Shown in pieces: positions 8,747-16,074 of a DNA stretch of 64,000 bases (its first letter is position 1; each line of letters starts with the position of its first letter). Made by a program: the position numbers and the translations under genes. The notes under the pieces were generated by a model, which was not told the origin of the DNA, searched no databases, and saw nothing but the letters and a program-made list of their open reading frames with translations. The DNA is from Actinomadura xylanilytica (GTDB taxonomy: Bacteria > Actinomycetota > Actinomycetes > Streptosporangiales > Streptosporangiaceae), in assembly GCF_030283145.1 (NCBI RefSeq), contig NZ_JASNWE010000001.1, positions 248,001 to 312,000 of the forward strand, given 5' to 3'.

Positions 8747-9241
8747 ATGTCCATCACCACTCGCTGGATCGGCGGCTTGACCGCGGCCACGGCCACGGCC
8801 GCGGCCGCTGCACTCGCCGTCCCCACCGCCGCCCTCGCCGCACCCGCCGCGCCCGCGACGGCCGCGACGACGGCCACCGCGTCCGCGACGACGGCCGCGG
8901 CGGCCCGGGCGCGGGTCCGCGTGACCGGCGCGTCCATCAGGGGCACCACGCTCCGCGTGACCGGCACCGTCTTCTGCTCGTCCCGGAGCCACTGGGTCAG
9001 GCTCGTCGTCATCGCCCAGCAGCCCGGCGGCCCCACCGTCGGGTGGAGGCCCCTCAAGTCGCGCGGTGAGACCCGGGTCCGTTGCGACCGCCATTTCCAC
9101 ACATGGTCGACCCTCCACTCCTCCCGGGCCCCTGGCGCGAGGGGCAACTGGCGGCACGGAAGGAGGGTCCACGTGACCGGCACGCTGCTGGTCCCCGGCG
9201 ACACGTTCCACTTCTCCGGCGAGGCCACCCCGAGGCACTGA
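8747..9241 (+). CDS. Small secreted protein
   Basis: A 164-aa protein with an actinobacterial Sec signal peptide: basic start, a long Ala-rich hydrophobic stretch, then an Ala-rich, Thr-rich linker to about residue 60. The mature part starts near RVRVTGASIRGTTLRVTGTV and has a beta-rich Ig-like appearance with two cysteines (in VFCSS and VRCDR) that could form a disulfide. The ATG has GGAGG 10 bases upstream; a longer in-frame version lacks this and would put charged residues before the signal. I do not recognise the family. A weak hairpin (CCTGCCG-cacca-CGGCAGG, 9292-9310) follows the gene. Confidence 0.7.
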   Translation: MSITTRWIGGLTAATATAAAAALAVPTAALAAPAAPATAATTATASATTAAAARARVRVTGASIRGTTLRVTGTVFCSSRSHWVRLVVIAQQPGGPTVGWRPLKSRGETRVRCDRHFHTWSTLHSSRAPGARGNWRHGRRVHVTGTLLVPGDTFHFSGEATPRH

Positions 9242-9384
9242 CCCTCACCGCACCCGTGCGGCCGCTCCCCGGACCCGCCAGTTCCTGACCCCCTGCCGCA
9301 CCACGGCAGGCGCCCCCCGCCTCCACTCCACCTCCCCGCCGACGGGCCACCCTGCGGCCGGCGGTTCCAGCCCGGCTCCTCGGA

Positions 9385-9390
9385 TACCGT
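9385..9390 (+). promoter_or_regulatory. -10 box for a leaderless NUDIX transcript
   Basis: TACCGT ends 6 bases before the ATG, the spacing that places transcription start at the first base of the start codon. No ribosome binding site precedes the ATG, which agrees with a leaderless mRNA. Confidence 0.5.
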
Positions 9391-9396
9391 GCGCGG

Positions 9397-9846
9397 ATGA
9401 GCGCGACCATCAACGTCAGGGTCACCGGCGTCGTCGTTGAGGACGACGCGATCCTGCTGCTCGATCAGGACACCGGCTGCGGCCGGTCCTGGTCGCTGCC
9501 GGGCGGGAAGGTCGAGCCCGGCGAGCCCCTCGCCGACGCCCTGGTCCGGGAGGTGCGCGAAGAGACCGGTTTGGCCGTCGAGGTGGGACGGCTGCTGTAC
9601 ATCTGCGACCATCTGCCCGGCGACGGGACCCACGTCGTGCACATCACCTTCGAGGCCCGGCGGGTCGGCGGCACTATCGGCGACGTCGTGGCGGACGCGG
9701 ACACCCGCCCGATCCGGGGCGTTGAGATGGTGAGGCTGGCCGACCTGCCCGCCCTGGGGTTCAGCGACCGGTTCGCCGGCCTGGCCGCGGACGGGTGGCC
9801 GGGCGCCGGATCCTACATGGGGCCCAAGACCAACATAGGGCTGTGA
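9397..9846 (+). CDS. NUDIX hydrolase
   Basis: A 149-aa NUDIX-fold protein. The Nudix box is complete: GGKVEPGEPLADALVREVRE followed by ETGLAV (pattern Gx5Ex7REUxEExGU), which binds Mg ions and cleaves nucleoside diphosphate linked compounds. The protein is small and single-domain, so it is a housekeeping or sanitation-type pyrophosphatase whose substrate cannot be told from sequence. It appears to be leaderless (see the -10 box). It stands alone between the secreted protein and the peptide operon. Confidence 0.9.
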   Translation: MSATINVRVTGVVVEDDAILLLDQDTGCGRSWSLPGGKVEPGEPLADALVREVREETGLAVEVGRLLYICDHLPGDGTHVVHITFEARRVGGTIGDVVADADTRPIRGVEMVRLADLPALGFSDRFAGLAADGWPGAGSYMGPKTNIGL

Positions 9847-10088
9847 GGAAGCTCGACGCCCAGGACGATCGGCCTTCTCTGCCTCTCCACTTCCGGACGG
9901 CTCGAGAGACCGCTTCTTTCAATAACAGGACTCTCCCGGCCAGCCCGCATTGGCTCGGGGTGATGTCCCGGTGGCGCCCCGTTGCTTGACATTGGCGCTC
10001 AACGGGTGAGCGTGGCGGTGTGGGTCCGGGAAAAGACAGGGGCGCAGGCCGACCGGCGTCCTCGGCAATCCTTGATTCGGTATTTCGC

Positions 10089-10108
10089 GATCAAGAGCGA
10101 GCTTGATC
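10089..10108. promoter_or_regulatory. Inverted repeat upstream of the peptide operon promoter
   Basis: GATCAAG and CTTGATC are exact inverted copies separated by 6 bases. The repeat ends 27 bases before the -35 box, a place where an activator or repressor dimer could bind. No regulator is encoded next to it. Confidence 0.4.
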
Positions 10109-10135
10109 GGCTCGATCACAACGGATATACCATCG

Positions 10136-10164
10136 TTGACACCGCGGGAATCCCAATGTTAAAA
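10136..10164 (+). promoter_or_regulatory. Sigma-70-type promoter of the peptide operon
   Basis: A perfect -35 TTGACA and a TTAAAA -10-like box are separated by 17 bases. The region is AT-rich compared with the surroundings. The expected start site lies about 65 bases before the peptide ATG. Confidence 0.5.
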
Positions 10165-10237
10165 CTAGTTCCGTCAAGGCCTTCCGAGCAGTTTGTTCAA
10201 ATCGGAAGTACTCGTTACAGGAACGGAGATTATTTCC

Positions 10238-10414
10238 ATGCCGAACCCGGCCGATGACCGCCCCGAACAGGTGAACACGGCGCTGGACAAGTTGCGTGAC
10301 CGCGCCAGCCTGACGGACGAAGAGCTGCGCGCCCTGCAAACACACATCGACGAGCTCGAATCGCGTATCTCCACGAGCTCGCACCATCACGACCTCCATG
10401 CCGTGGAGGACTAG
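10238..10414 (+). CDS. 58-aa candidate precursor peptide of a modified-peptide (RiPP-like) pathway
   Basis: The ATG has GGAG 10 bases upstream. Residues 12-44 form a charged amphipathic helix pair with the motif LTDEELRALQTHIDELESRI. The tail is STSSHHHDLHAVED, with four His and two Asp in the last 10 residues. There is no Cys. Residues 12-44 align without gaps to residues 15-47 of the aldo/keto reductase encoded two genes downstream (13 identities in 33 positions). A small peptide with a leader-like helix and a distinct tail, followed by a putative HExxH peptide hydroxylase, a reductase and a methyltransferase, fits a RiPP precursor. The leader/core boundary near residue 44 is a guess. Alternatively it is a small carrier or adaptor protein. 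Confidence 0.65.
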   Translation: MPNPADDRPEQVNTALDKLRDRASLTDEELRALQTHIDELESRISTSSHHHDLHAVED

Positions 10415-10457
10415 CAAGACCGTCCGCAAAGCAAACGCGGTGCATGTCGTTCGAGTT

Positions 10458-10500
10458 GAGGTGACCTCCCGAGCCGTCTCGTCATTCGTGAGGTCACCTC
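10458..10500 (+). promoter_or_regulatory. 11-bp inverted repeat between peptide gene and hydroxylase gene
   Basis: GAGGTGACCTC and GAGGTCACCTC are perfect inverted copies with a 21-base loop and no U-run after them. Each arm is itself nearly palindromic, and the arm centres are 32 bp apart, about three helix turns. It may be an RNA hairpin that lowers expression of the enzyme genes relative to the peptide, or a double operator. A partial third copy (AGGTCAC) lies just before the hydroxylase start. Confidence 0.45.
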
Positions 10501-10533
10501 GCACCCCTGGTCAGGTCACATGAAGGGCGAGCC

Positions 10534-12045
10534 ATGAGTGCGGAGATCGCCGATGGGGGCACGAGCGGGCCTACCGACAAGCTCGACGCCCTGCTCGCGC
10601 AACATCCTTTTGGAAATGCCGACTACATCACCCGTCAACTGCACATCTGCTACATGCGCCGGCTCGGCAAGATCTCGCCACGCCTGCCGTCGGCCGGAAC
10701 GTTGCTCGACGCCCTGAACCGGGCCGGTCCTGCACAGCGACATCGGGTGATCGGTGACACCGTCGTTCGCTGTGCGGTCAACCATGCCCTGCGGCAGGTC
10801 GAGGCCGGCACTCCGTATGGCATGCCCCTCCAGCAGTGCGGAGAACTGTTCGAAGAGGCGGCCGACCATCTGGCCGACGGGAAGCCGGTCCTCCTTCGGT
10901 CGGCGCCCGCGAGTCGACTGAGTCCCGACCTCGAGCAGACGTTCGTCTGGAGCGATCTGCGCGGCGACGACCGCTTCTCCCGAGCATTCCGGGATCTCGT
11001 CGACGACAACTACGGTGAGCGTCCCTGCACCCTCGAAGAAGATGAGCAAGCGGTTCTGGCACAAGCGGTTCGCATCCTTCAGGACACCGTTCCAATGGTG
11101 TCGCGAAGCACACTGCGACACACCCACCTTGTCGCCATCTTTCCCGAAGACGGGCCCTTCGCCAGGGTCAACTCGAGTTCCGAGTTCAAACTCAGCGGCA
11201 CAGTATTCCTGAACCGGAAGCTGCTTTCCAATCCCTGGAGAGTGGCCGAGCATTTGTTGCATGAAACGCTACATCAGCAAATGTACGACTTCCGGCACGG
11301 GCACACTCTGCTCGTCGAAGACGTGCACCGCGAAGATGCGCCTACATTCTGTTCGCTGTGGAACCTGCCGGACAAGAACAACTGGAATATCTACCGCGGT
11401 CTTGCGGCGTTCCATGTCTACGTCCACCTCGGCCTCTTCTTCACCTTGGCCGAGGAGCGCTCCGCCCACCTCCAAAAGATTCACGGCCCGCCCGCGGGAA
11501 TAACCGGCCGGCGGAAGGCGACGACCCGGGCCCACTACCTGGCGGAGCAGATCAGGGCGGTGTGCTGGGACGAAATGGGAGAGGCCGGCAAGGAGTACGT
11601 CGAGTGGTTCGACTCCGTCCTGACGGTATTCGATCCGGCTCCGCCTCCGAGCGACTCCTACGTGCACCTTCTGCTGGATCGCTACGAGCGGGAGGCACGC
11701 TCGGTCGAGCGGCTGAGCGCGTGCGGCCCCGACCTGTCCGACCACCTGTCGGAGCTCGCCAGGATGGAGATCGCGGGTGCGAGGTCCGCGCTTGCCGCGA
11801 TCGAAGCGGGAGAGGCCCTCCAGCGGCTCGATGACGCCACGGCGGAGCTCTTCGATGCGGAGGGGCGTCTTCCGATCAGCGAATCCAGGACCCGGTTCAC
11901 CGGCATCCGCTCCGTCGTGGCCGGCGCGATCCTCCAGGCCTCGCACGACGGCTACACGCTGTCGGAGTCACGGGTGCCGGACGCGATCGTCCGCCAGATG
12001 GTCGAGACCTCGAGTCAGCGCCTGAAGCCGCTGCTCGACGCTTGA
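10534..12045 (+). CDS. HExxH-motif protein, aKG-HExxH-type peptide beta-hydroxylase family (putative)
   Basis: A 503-aa protein with a zinc/iron-type HExxH at LLHETLHQQMY (His243, Glu244, His247). N-terminal part: helical, about 200 residues (FGNADYITRQLHICYMRRLG). After the motif come a long helical stretch and a C-terminal segment ending SSQRLKPLLDA. The overall plan matches the HEXXH motif domain family (TIGR04267), whose members are annotated as peptide beta-hydroxylases using alpha-ketoglutarate in RiPP clusters; this is recalled from family knowledge and not tested. Its proximity to the 58-aa peptide suggests that peptide, perhaps its His or Asp residues, as substrate. Alternatively it is a metallopeptidase. 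Slightly lower GC than the neighbours. Confidence 0.7.
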   Translation: MSAEIADGGTSGPTDKLDALLAQHPFGNADYITRQLHICYMRRLGKISPRLPSAGTLLDALNRAGPAQRHRVIGDTVVRCAVNHALRQVEAGTPYGMPLQQCGELFEEAADHLADGKPVLLRSAPASRLSPDLEQTFVWSDLRGDDRFSRAFRDLVDDNYGERPCTLEEDEQAVLAQAVRILQDTVPMVSRSTLRHTHLVAIFPEDGPFARVNSSSEFKLSGTVFLNRKLLSNPWRVAEHLLHETLHQQMYDFRHGHTLLVEDVHREDAPTFCSLWNLPDKNNWNIYRGLAAFHVYVHLGLFFTLAEERSAHLQKIHGPPAGITGRRKATTRAHYLAEQIRAVCWDEMGEAGKEYVEWFDSVLTVFDPAPPPSDSYVHLLLDRYEREARSVERLSACGPDLSDHLSELARMEIAGARSALAAIEAGEALQRLDDATAELFDAEGRLPISESRTRFTGIRSVVAGAILQASHDGYTLSESRVPDAIVRQMVETSSQRLKPLLDA

Positions 12046-12099
12046 AGCCGCTGCTCGGCGTGCCGGCGTTGGCCTGGTCGAGAAGGGAGGGCAGGCGCC

Positions 12100-13323
12100 A
12101 TGTCCACTTCACGGAGACCCCGACGATCCCGGCACCCGACGCTGAACTCCGTCCTCGAGAAGCTCCAGCACGGCGTCGACCTCACTGAGGGCGAGCTGTC
12201 GCTGCTGAAGGGTCAGCTCGACGACCTGGAGCATCGCGCCCAAGACCAGGCCGTACGGCGAGCCGAAGCCCACGGGCCTGCTCCGGCAGCAGATCCTGAT
12301 GTCAGGGACGCCTACAGCGAACGGCTCGCCGGTCACGCAACTCCTGAAGGAACCACAGAGTTCGCGTCCCGCTTCGGTGCGGGGACCGTCGATTTCTATC
12401 GACCGGCGCAAGGGCTGTCGCTGTCGACCATCGGAATCGGCACCCACCTCGGCGCAGCGGACGAGGAGACCGACGCGATGTACGCCGGTGCCGTCCGGGC
12501 AGCACTGCGCACGGGCGCCAACCTGATCGATACCTCTCTCACCTACCGCCGGCAGAGGTCGGAACGCGCGACCGCCACCGGCCTACGCCGGTTCATCGAC
12601 AACGACGGCGGCGACCGCGAACAGGTCGTCGTCTGCACGAAAGGCGGATACCCGCTTTCCGAGTGCGTCACTCCGGGCGCACTCGAGCCGACGGAGGTGG
12701 CGGGCGGCGTTCATTCCATCGCTCCGGCGTTCCTCGCCGACCAGATCAGGCGCAGCCGGCAGAACCTGGGACTGGAGACCATAGACGTCTACTACCTGCA
12801 CAATCCGGAGACCCAGCTCAAGCACGTCGGCGGCTCCGAGTTCATGAGACGCATTCGGGCGGCGTTCCACCAACTGGAATGCGCAGTCTCCGATGGTTCG
12901 ATCCGCTACTACGGCACGGCGACGTGGGACGGGTACCGCAGCGGTCTGCTGTCATTGCCCGCGCTGGTGGCGGCCGCCCGTGAGGTCGGCGGAGACGGCC
13001 ATCACCTCCGGTTCCTCCAACTCCCCCTGAACCTCGGGATGCAGGAGGCGCTGACCCACCCGGCGGAGGGCGGCGGCAGCGTGCTGAAGCTCGCCGCTGA
13101 GTCCGGCATCACCGTGATCGTCAGCGCCTCGCTGCTCCAGGGCCGCCTCGCACGGGACCTGACCGCGGATACTCCGCCGTCCCGGTCCGGCCTCCGGACC
13201 GACGCCCAGCGCGCGATCCAGTTCGCGCGATCTCGCGCCGGCGTGACGTCCGCGCTGGTCGGAATGCGAAGCGTGGCGCACGTGGCCGAGAACCTCGCGC
13301 TGGCGCGGGACACAGCCGGATGA
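12100..13323 (+). CDS. Aldo/keto reductase with a peptide-like N-terminal extension
   Basis: A 407-aa protein, roughly 90-100 residues longer than usual for the family. The reductase core begins near residue 103 (QGLSLSTIGIGT) and carries the full catalytic set: Asp144 and Tyr149 (NLIDTSLTYRR), Lys181 (VVVCTKGGYP), His234 (DVYYLHNPE). The extension contains LNSVLEKLQHGVDLTEGELS and LLKGQLDDLEHRA, collinear with the helix of the 58-aa peptide upstream, then an Ala/Pro linker. So this may be a reductase fused to a leader-like or leader-mimicking module, perhaps to dock to the same partner. Start ATG follows GGGAGG. It reduces or isomerises a carbonyl with NADPH; the true substrate is unknown. 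Confidence 0.8.
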   Translation: MSTSRRPRRSRHPTLNSVLEKLQHGVDLTEGELSLLKGQLDDLEHRAQDQAVRRAEAHGPAPAADPDVRDAYSERLAGHATPEGTTEFASRFGAGTVDFYRPAQGLSLSTIGIGTHLGAADEETDAMYAGAVRAALRTGANLIDTSLTYRRQRSERATATGLRRFIDNDGGDREQVVVCTKGGYPLSECVTPGALEPTEVAGGVHSIAPAFLADQIRRSRQNLGLETIDVYYLHNPETQLKHVGGSEFMRRIRAAFHQLECAVSDGSIRYYGTATWDGYRSGLLSLPALVAAAREVGGDGHHLRFLQLPLNLGMQEALTHPAEGGGSVLKLAAESGITVIVSASLLQGRLARDLTADTPPSRSGLRTDAQRAIQFARSRAGVTSALVGMRSVAHVAENLALARDTAG

Positions 13324-13363
13324 GTGCGATGACGAGCGTCCAGTGCGGCTCGGGCGGGACCAG

Positions 13364-14284
13364 ATGCGAGTCCTGGTGACGCCCTCCGACATGGCACGGC
13401 TCGCCATCGTCCTCGATCTCGAGTCCTCACGGACCCAGGTCATTCAGGTCCGGCCGCAGTTCGTGGACCCCACCGTCACGGACCGCCCTCCGTGCCGCCC
13501 GTTCGGGGTGACGTGGAGTCCTGAGGAGCTGTTCATCGCCAACAACCGGCAGCTACTGATATTCGACCACGCTCTGAACTACGTGCGGTCGTCCACCGTC
13601 CGCCTACAGATCAACATTCATCAGCTCGCCTTCGGCAAGGGACGGGTGTGGGCTGTCAGCCCGTGGACCAACTCCCTGATCGGAGCCCCGACGGGTGCCG
13701 GCGTCGAGGCCATCGAGTTCGACCTCTCCCGCAACGTCCTGGTCCCCTATCGCCGGCGTGAGGGCCGCCCATCCGCGGATGAACATCACTTCAACTCCAT
13801 ACTCTGGGCGGACGGGCATCTGTTCGTCGCAGCGCACGCATTCGGAGAAGGCAGCTTCATCAACCGCTACGACGCGGAGACACTGCGGTTTCAGAAGACA
13901 CTTCACGGAGCAGGCCATTCGATTCACGGATTGGCCCGCCATGAGGGCGAGCTGTTCTGGGTCAGCACCATGACCCAGGAGATCCGCTCCGACCGCGGAT
14001 ACCGCCTGTTCTTGCACAGGCCGGGCTACCCTCGTGGGTTCGCCATGACGGCAGAGTACTTCGTCGTCGCGATATCCCAGTGCCGGGGACGCGGCCGCCG
14101 TCATGCGGGCAACTCCTGGATACAAGTCATCGACCGCAGGCAGGGCCGCACGGTGCACGAGACCGAGCTGCGCGACACGGGCGGCATCAATGACCTCCGC
14201 CTACTGAGCGAATACGACTACGCGCACCGCGTCCCCCCATTCCCGCTCCTCGCCTTCCCGACAGCACAACCGTCCAGCGGATGA
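13364..14284 (+). CDS. DUF4915/TIGR03032-like beta-propeller protein
   Basis: A 306-aa protein rich in beta strands with repeated blades (WSPEELFIANNRQLLIFD, then LAFGKGRVWAVSPWTNSLIG, then ILWADGHLFVAAHAFGEGS, and HEGELFWVSTM). From memory it resembles the TIGR03032/DUF4915 group, proteins of unknown function found in several natural-product clusters. Conserved His/Asp/Asn pairs (DEHHFNSI, AGHSIHGL) suggest a metal or ligand site. The ATG in MRVLVTPSDM is preferred; an in-frame GTG 21 bases upstream is possible. A short frame that overlaps the reductase stop (ATGA) ends inside this start region and may couple translation. Confidence 0.7.
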   Translation: MRVLVTPSDMARLAIVLDLESSRTQVIQVRPQFVDPTVTDRPPCRPFGVTWSPEELFIANNRQLLIFDHALNYVRSSTVRLQINIHQLAFGKGRVWAVSPWTNSLIGAPTGAGVEAIEFDLSRNVLVPYRRREGRPSADEHHFNSILWADGHLFVAAHAFGEGSFINRYDAETLRFQKTLHGAGHSIHGLARHEGELFWVSTMTQEIRSDRGYRLFLHRPGYPRGFAMTAEYFVVAISQCRGRGRRHAGNSWIQVIDRRQGRTVHETELRDTGGINDLRLLSEYDYAHRVPPFPLLAFPTAQPSSG

Positions 14285-14302
14285 TCGGTCAGGGAAAGGG
14301 CA

Positions 14303-15025
14303 ATGACCATTATTGAGCCTCCGGAGCTGACTGAGATCCGCGCCTGGTGGAAGCGAGGCATCAGCGTGTGCGACCACTCGCGCGCCTTCACGATCGCCGG
14401 AAGCCGGTGCGACCAGACCATGCCCCGAGGGATGGACAACCCGTACTGGGAGATCGTCCGCAACCTGCCGTCCATCAAGACGGACTGGTACGGCGTCACC
14501 CCCTACAGCCGCCCCGACCAGCTCAGCGTGGGCCATCGCGGGCGCCTCACCAAGCGGTTCTCCTGGTCGATCCCCTCGCCGGGCGACGTCGCGTGGCTGG
14601 AGCAGATCCTTGACGGCCGCGGCGTCGTCGAGATCGGCGCCGGAGCCGGCTATTGGGCATGGCAGGCTCGGCAGGCTCGGATCGACGTCGTCGCCTACGA
14701 ACCGCAGGAACCGGCGGACAACCATGACGTGCACGGACGGGTGTACACCGAGCTTCGGCGCGGCGGGCACGAGGCTGCGGCGCTCCACCCGGACCGGGCG
14801 CTGCTGATCTGCTGGCCGACCAACGACGCGCCCTGGGCATCGGAGGCGCTCGCCGCCTACGCGGGCGACACGCTGATCTACATCGGCGAAGGGCCAGGGG
14901 GCTGCTGTGCGGACGACGGCTTCTTCGAGAAGATCGACGGTGGTTGGACCGAGGTGGACACCAGCACGCATCACGTCAGCTGGTGGGGAGTTCACTGCGG
15001 TATGACCGCTTATCGCCGTGGGTGA
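14303..15025 (+). CDS. Class I SAM methyltransferase-like protein
   Basis: A 240-aa protein. The glycine-rich SAM motif I is at residues 108-118 (GVVEIGAGAGYWAWQ) followed by the acidic end of strand 2 (VVAYEP). LLICWPTNDAPWAS matches the region around motif IV, where many O/N-methyltransferases have D/NPPY. The N-terminal 100 residues are helical and may bind the acceptor. A purine-rich AGGGAAAGGGC precedes the ATG. It closes the peptide operon 18 bases after the previous gene and is followed by a strong hairpin. The likely role is methylation of the peptide product or a small partner molecule; this is inferred from context. Confidence 0.75.
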   Translation: MTIIEPPELTEIRAWWKRGISVCDHSRAFTIAGSRCDQTMPRGMDNPYWEIVRNLPSIKTDWYGVTPYSRPDQLSVGHRGRLTKRFSWSIPSPGDVAWLEQILDGRGVVEIGAGAGYWAWQARQARIDVVAYEPQEPADNHDVHGRVYTELRRGGHEAAALHPDRALLICWPTNDAPWASEALAAYAGDTLIYIGEGPGGCCADDGFFEKIDGGWTEVDTSTHHVSWWGVHCGMTAYRRG

Positions 15026-15048
15026 GTTGGATGCGGGTCGGGGAGTGG

Positions 15049-15081
15049 CGTCCCGCCCGGCTGGAGGAACCGGGCGGGACG
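15049..15081. terminator. Hairpin terminator after the peptide operon
   Basis: CGTCCCGCCCGG and CCGGGCGGGACG form a perfect 12-bp stem with a 9-base loop. It lies between two convergent genes and can stop transcription from both sides. There is no T-run, which is common in actinomycetes. Confidence 0.7.
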
Positions 15082-15111
15082 GATGTGCGGCGGCGCGGGG
15101 CGCCGCGCCTG

Positions 15112-15816
15112 TCACCCGGCGGTGAGGGTCTCCGCCGCCTGGGCGATGACGGCGGCCACGGCGGCCGGGTTGGAGACATAGACCGCGTGGCTTCCCGGGG
15201 TCTCGGTGACGGTCGATCCGGCCCGCTCGGACATGGCGCGCTGGGCAGGCGGCGGGATCATCCGGTCGTCGGTGGCGACCAGGTACCAGGACGGCTTGGT
15301 CTGCCAGGCCGGTGCGGAGACCACGCCCCCCAGCGCGTCGACACCCCACGGAACCTGCGAGTCGGCCATGAACGCCGCCTGTGCTTCAGGCAGATCCGCT
15401 GCGAACGCCGCGGCGAATTCGTCCCGGTCCAGGAACAGGAACCCGCTGTTGGGCGGCAGGATCGGCGGGACCGGTGCGCCGGGCGGCGGGTCGGCGATCA
15501 GCGAGTTGACCGACTCGCCCTTGTCGGGCGCGAAGGCCGCGATGTAGGCCAGCGCGGCCACGCCCGGGTGGTTTCCGGCCTCGGTGATCACGACGCCGCC
15601 GTAGGAGTGCCCGACCAGAACGGCCGGGCCGTCCAGGCCGTCGAGGACCTGGTGGGTCGCGGCGACGTCGCCGGCCAGCGACAGGGTCGGGTTCTGCACG
15701 ACGGACACCCGGTACCCGTCGGCGGTCAGGCGGTCGTAGACCCCCTGCCAGCCAGAGCCATCGACGAACCCGCCGTGGACCAGCACGACGTTCTTCACTT
15801 CCGGACCTGCGTTCAC
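15112..15816 (-). CDS. Alpha/beta hydrolase
   Basis: A 234-aa alpha/beta hydrolase. The oxyanion loop is VLVHGGFVDGSGW, the nucleophile elbow VLVGHSYGG puts Ser71 at the active site, the acid is in VATDDRMIPP, and the His is in PGSHAVYVSNP. The sequence is of the type often annotated as esterase or salicylate-esterase-like hydrolase of small secondary metabolites. The GTG start has a strong AAGGAGG 8 bases upstream. The gene stands alone, with an AT-richer upstream stretch (about 15890-15930) that probably holds its promoter. Confidence 0.9.
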   Translation of the reverse strand: MNAGPEVKNVVLVHGGFVDGSGWQGVYDRLTADGYRVSVVQNPTLSLAGDVAATHQVLDGLDGPAVLVGHSYGGVVITEAGNHPGVAALAYIAAFAPDKGESVNSLIADPPPGAPVPPILPPNSGFLFLDRDEFAAAFAADLPEAQAAFMADSQVPWGVDALGGVVSAPAWQTKPSWYLVATDDRMIPPPAQRAMSERAGSTVTETPGSHAVYVSNPAAVAAVIAQAAETLTAG

Positions 15817-16061
15817 GGTGGTGCCTCCTTCGCCCGAGTTCGGGCCCCGGGCTCCATGGGAGATGGCCGGAACGCTAGACCGGCCGAAGATGCATCGATT
15901 ACATCAAATGACGTAGTCCGAGCGGCGGGCCGCATCTGCATCCCGACGGTGCGGGCACTCTGGAACATCGGCGGCCTCGCGATGCTGGTGGCGGTGAGCA
16001 TGGCGCGGGTGGGCCGGATCGGGAGGCCGTCGGGTCGCGGCTGGTTGTCGGTGGGTCGGTC

Positions 16062-16067
16062 TAGGGT
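16062..16067 (+). promoter_or_regulatory. -10 box for a leaderless DUF4132 transcript
   Basis: TAGGGT ends 7 bases before the ATG and there is no ribosome binding site, so the mRNA probably begins at the start codon. Confidence 0.5.
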
Positions 16068-16074
16068 GACCCGC

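Larger units (their letters stand above)
9847..10237 (+). other. Intergenic control region of the peptide operon
   Basis: About 390 bases without a convincing gene, clearly lower in GC in its second half. It contains a 7-bp inverted repeat CCCGTTG...CAACGGG (9978-10006), a perfect 7-bp inverted repeat GATCAAG-agcgag-CTTGATC (10089-10108), and a promoter-like pair downstream. The open frames here have no coding character. Confidence 0.5.

Noticed and set aside
9982..10257. A 91-codon frame overlapping the start of the peptide gene
   Set aside because: It covers the promoter and operator region and lacks a ribosome binding site; codon use is not coding-like.
10458..10500. The inverted repeat as a classical Rho-independent terminator
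   Set aside because: No T-run follows and the enzyme genes continue directly downstream, so full termination is unlikely.
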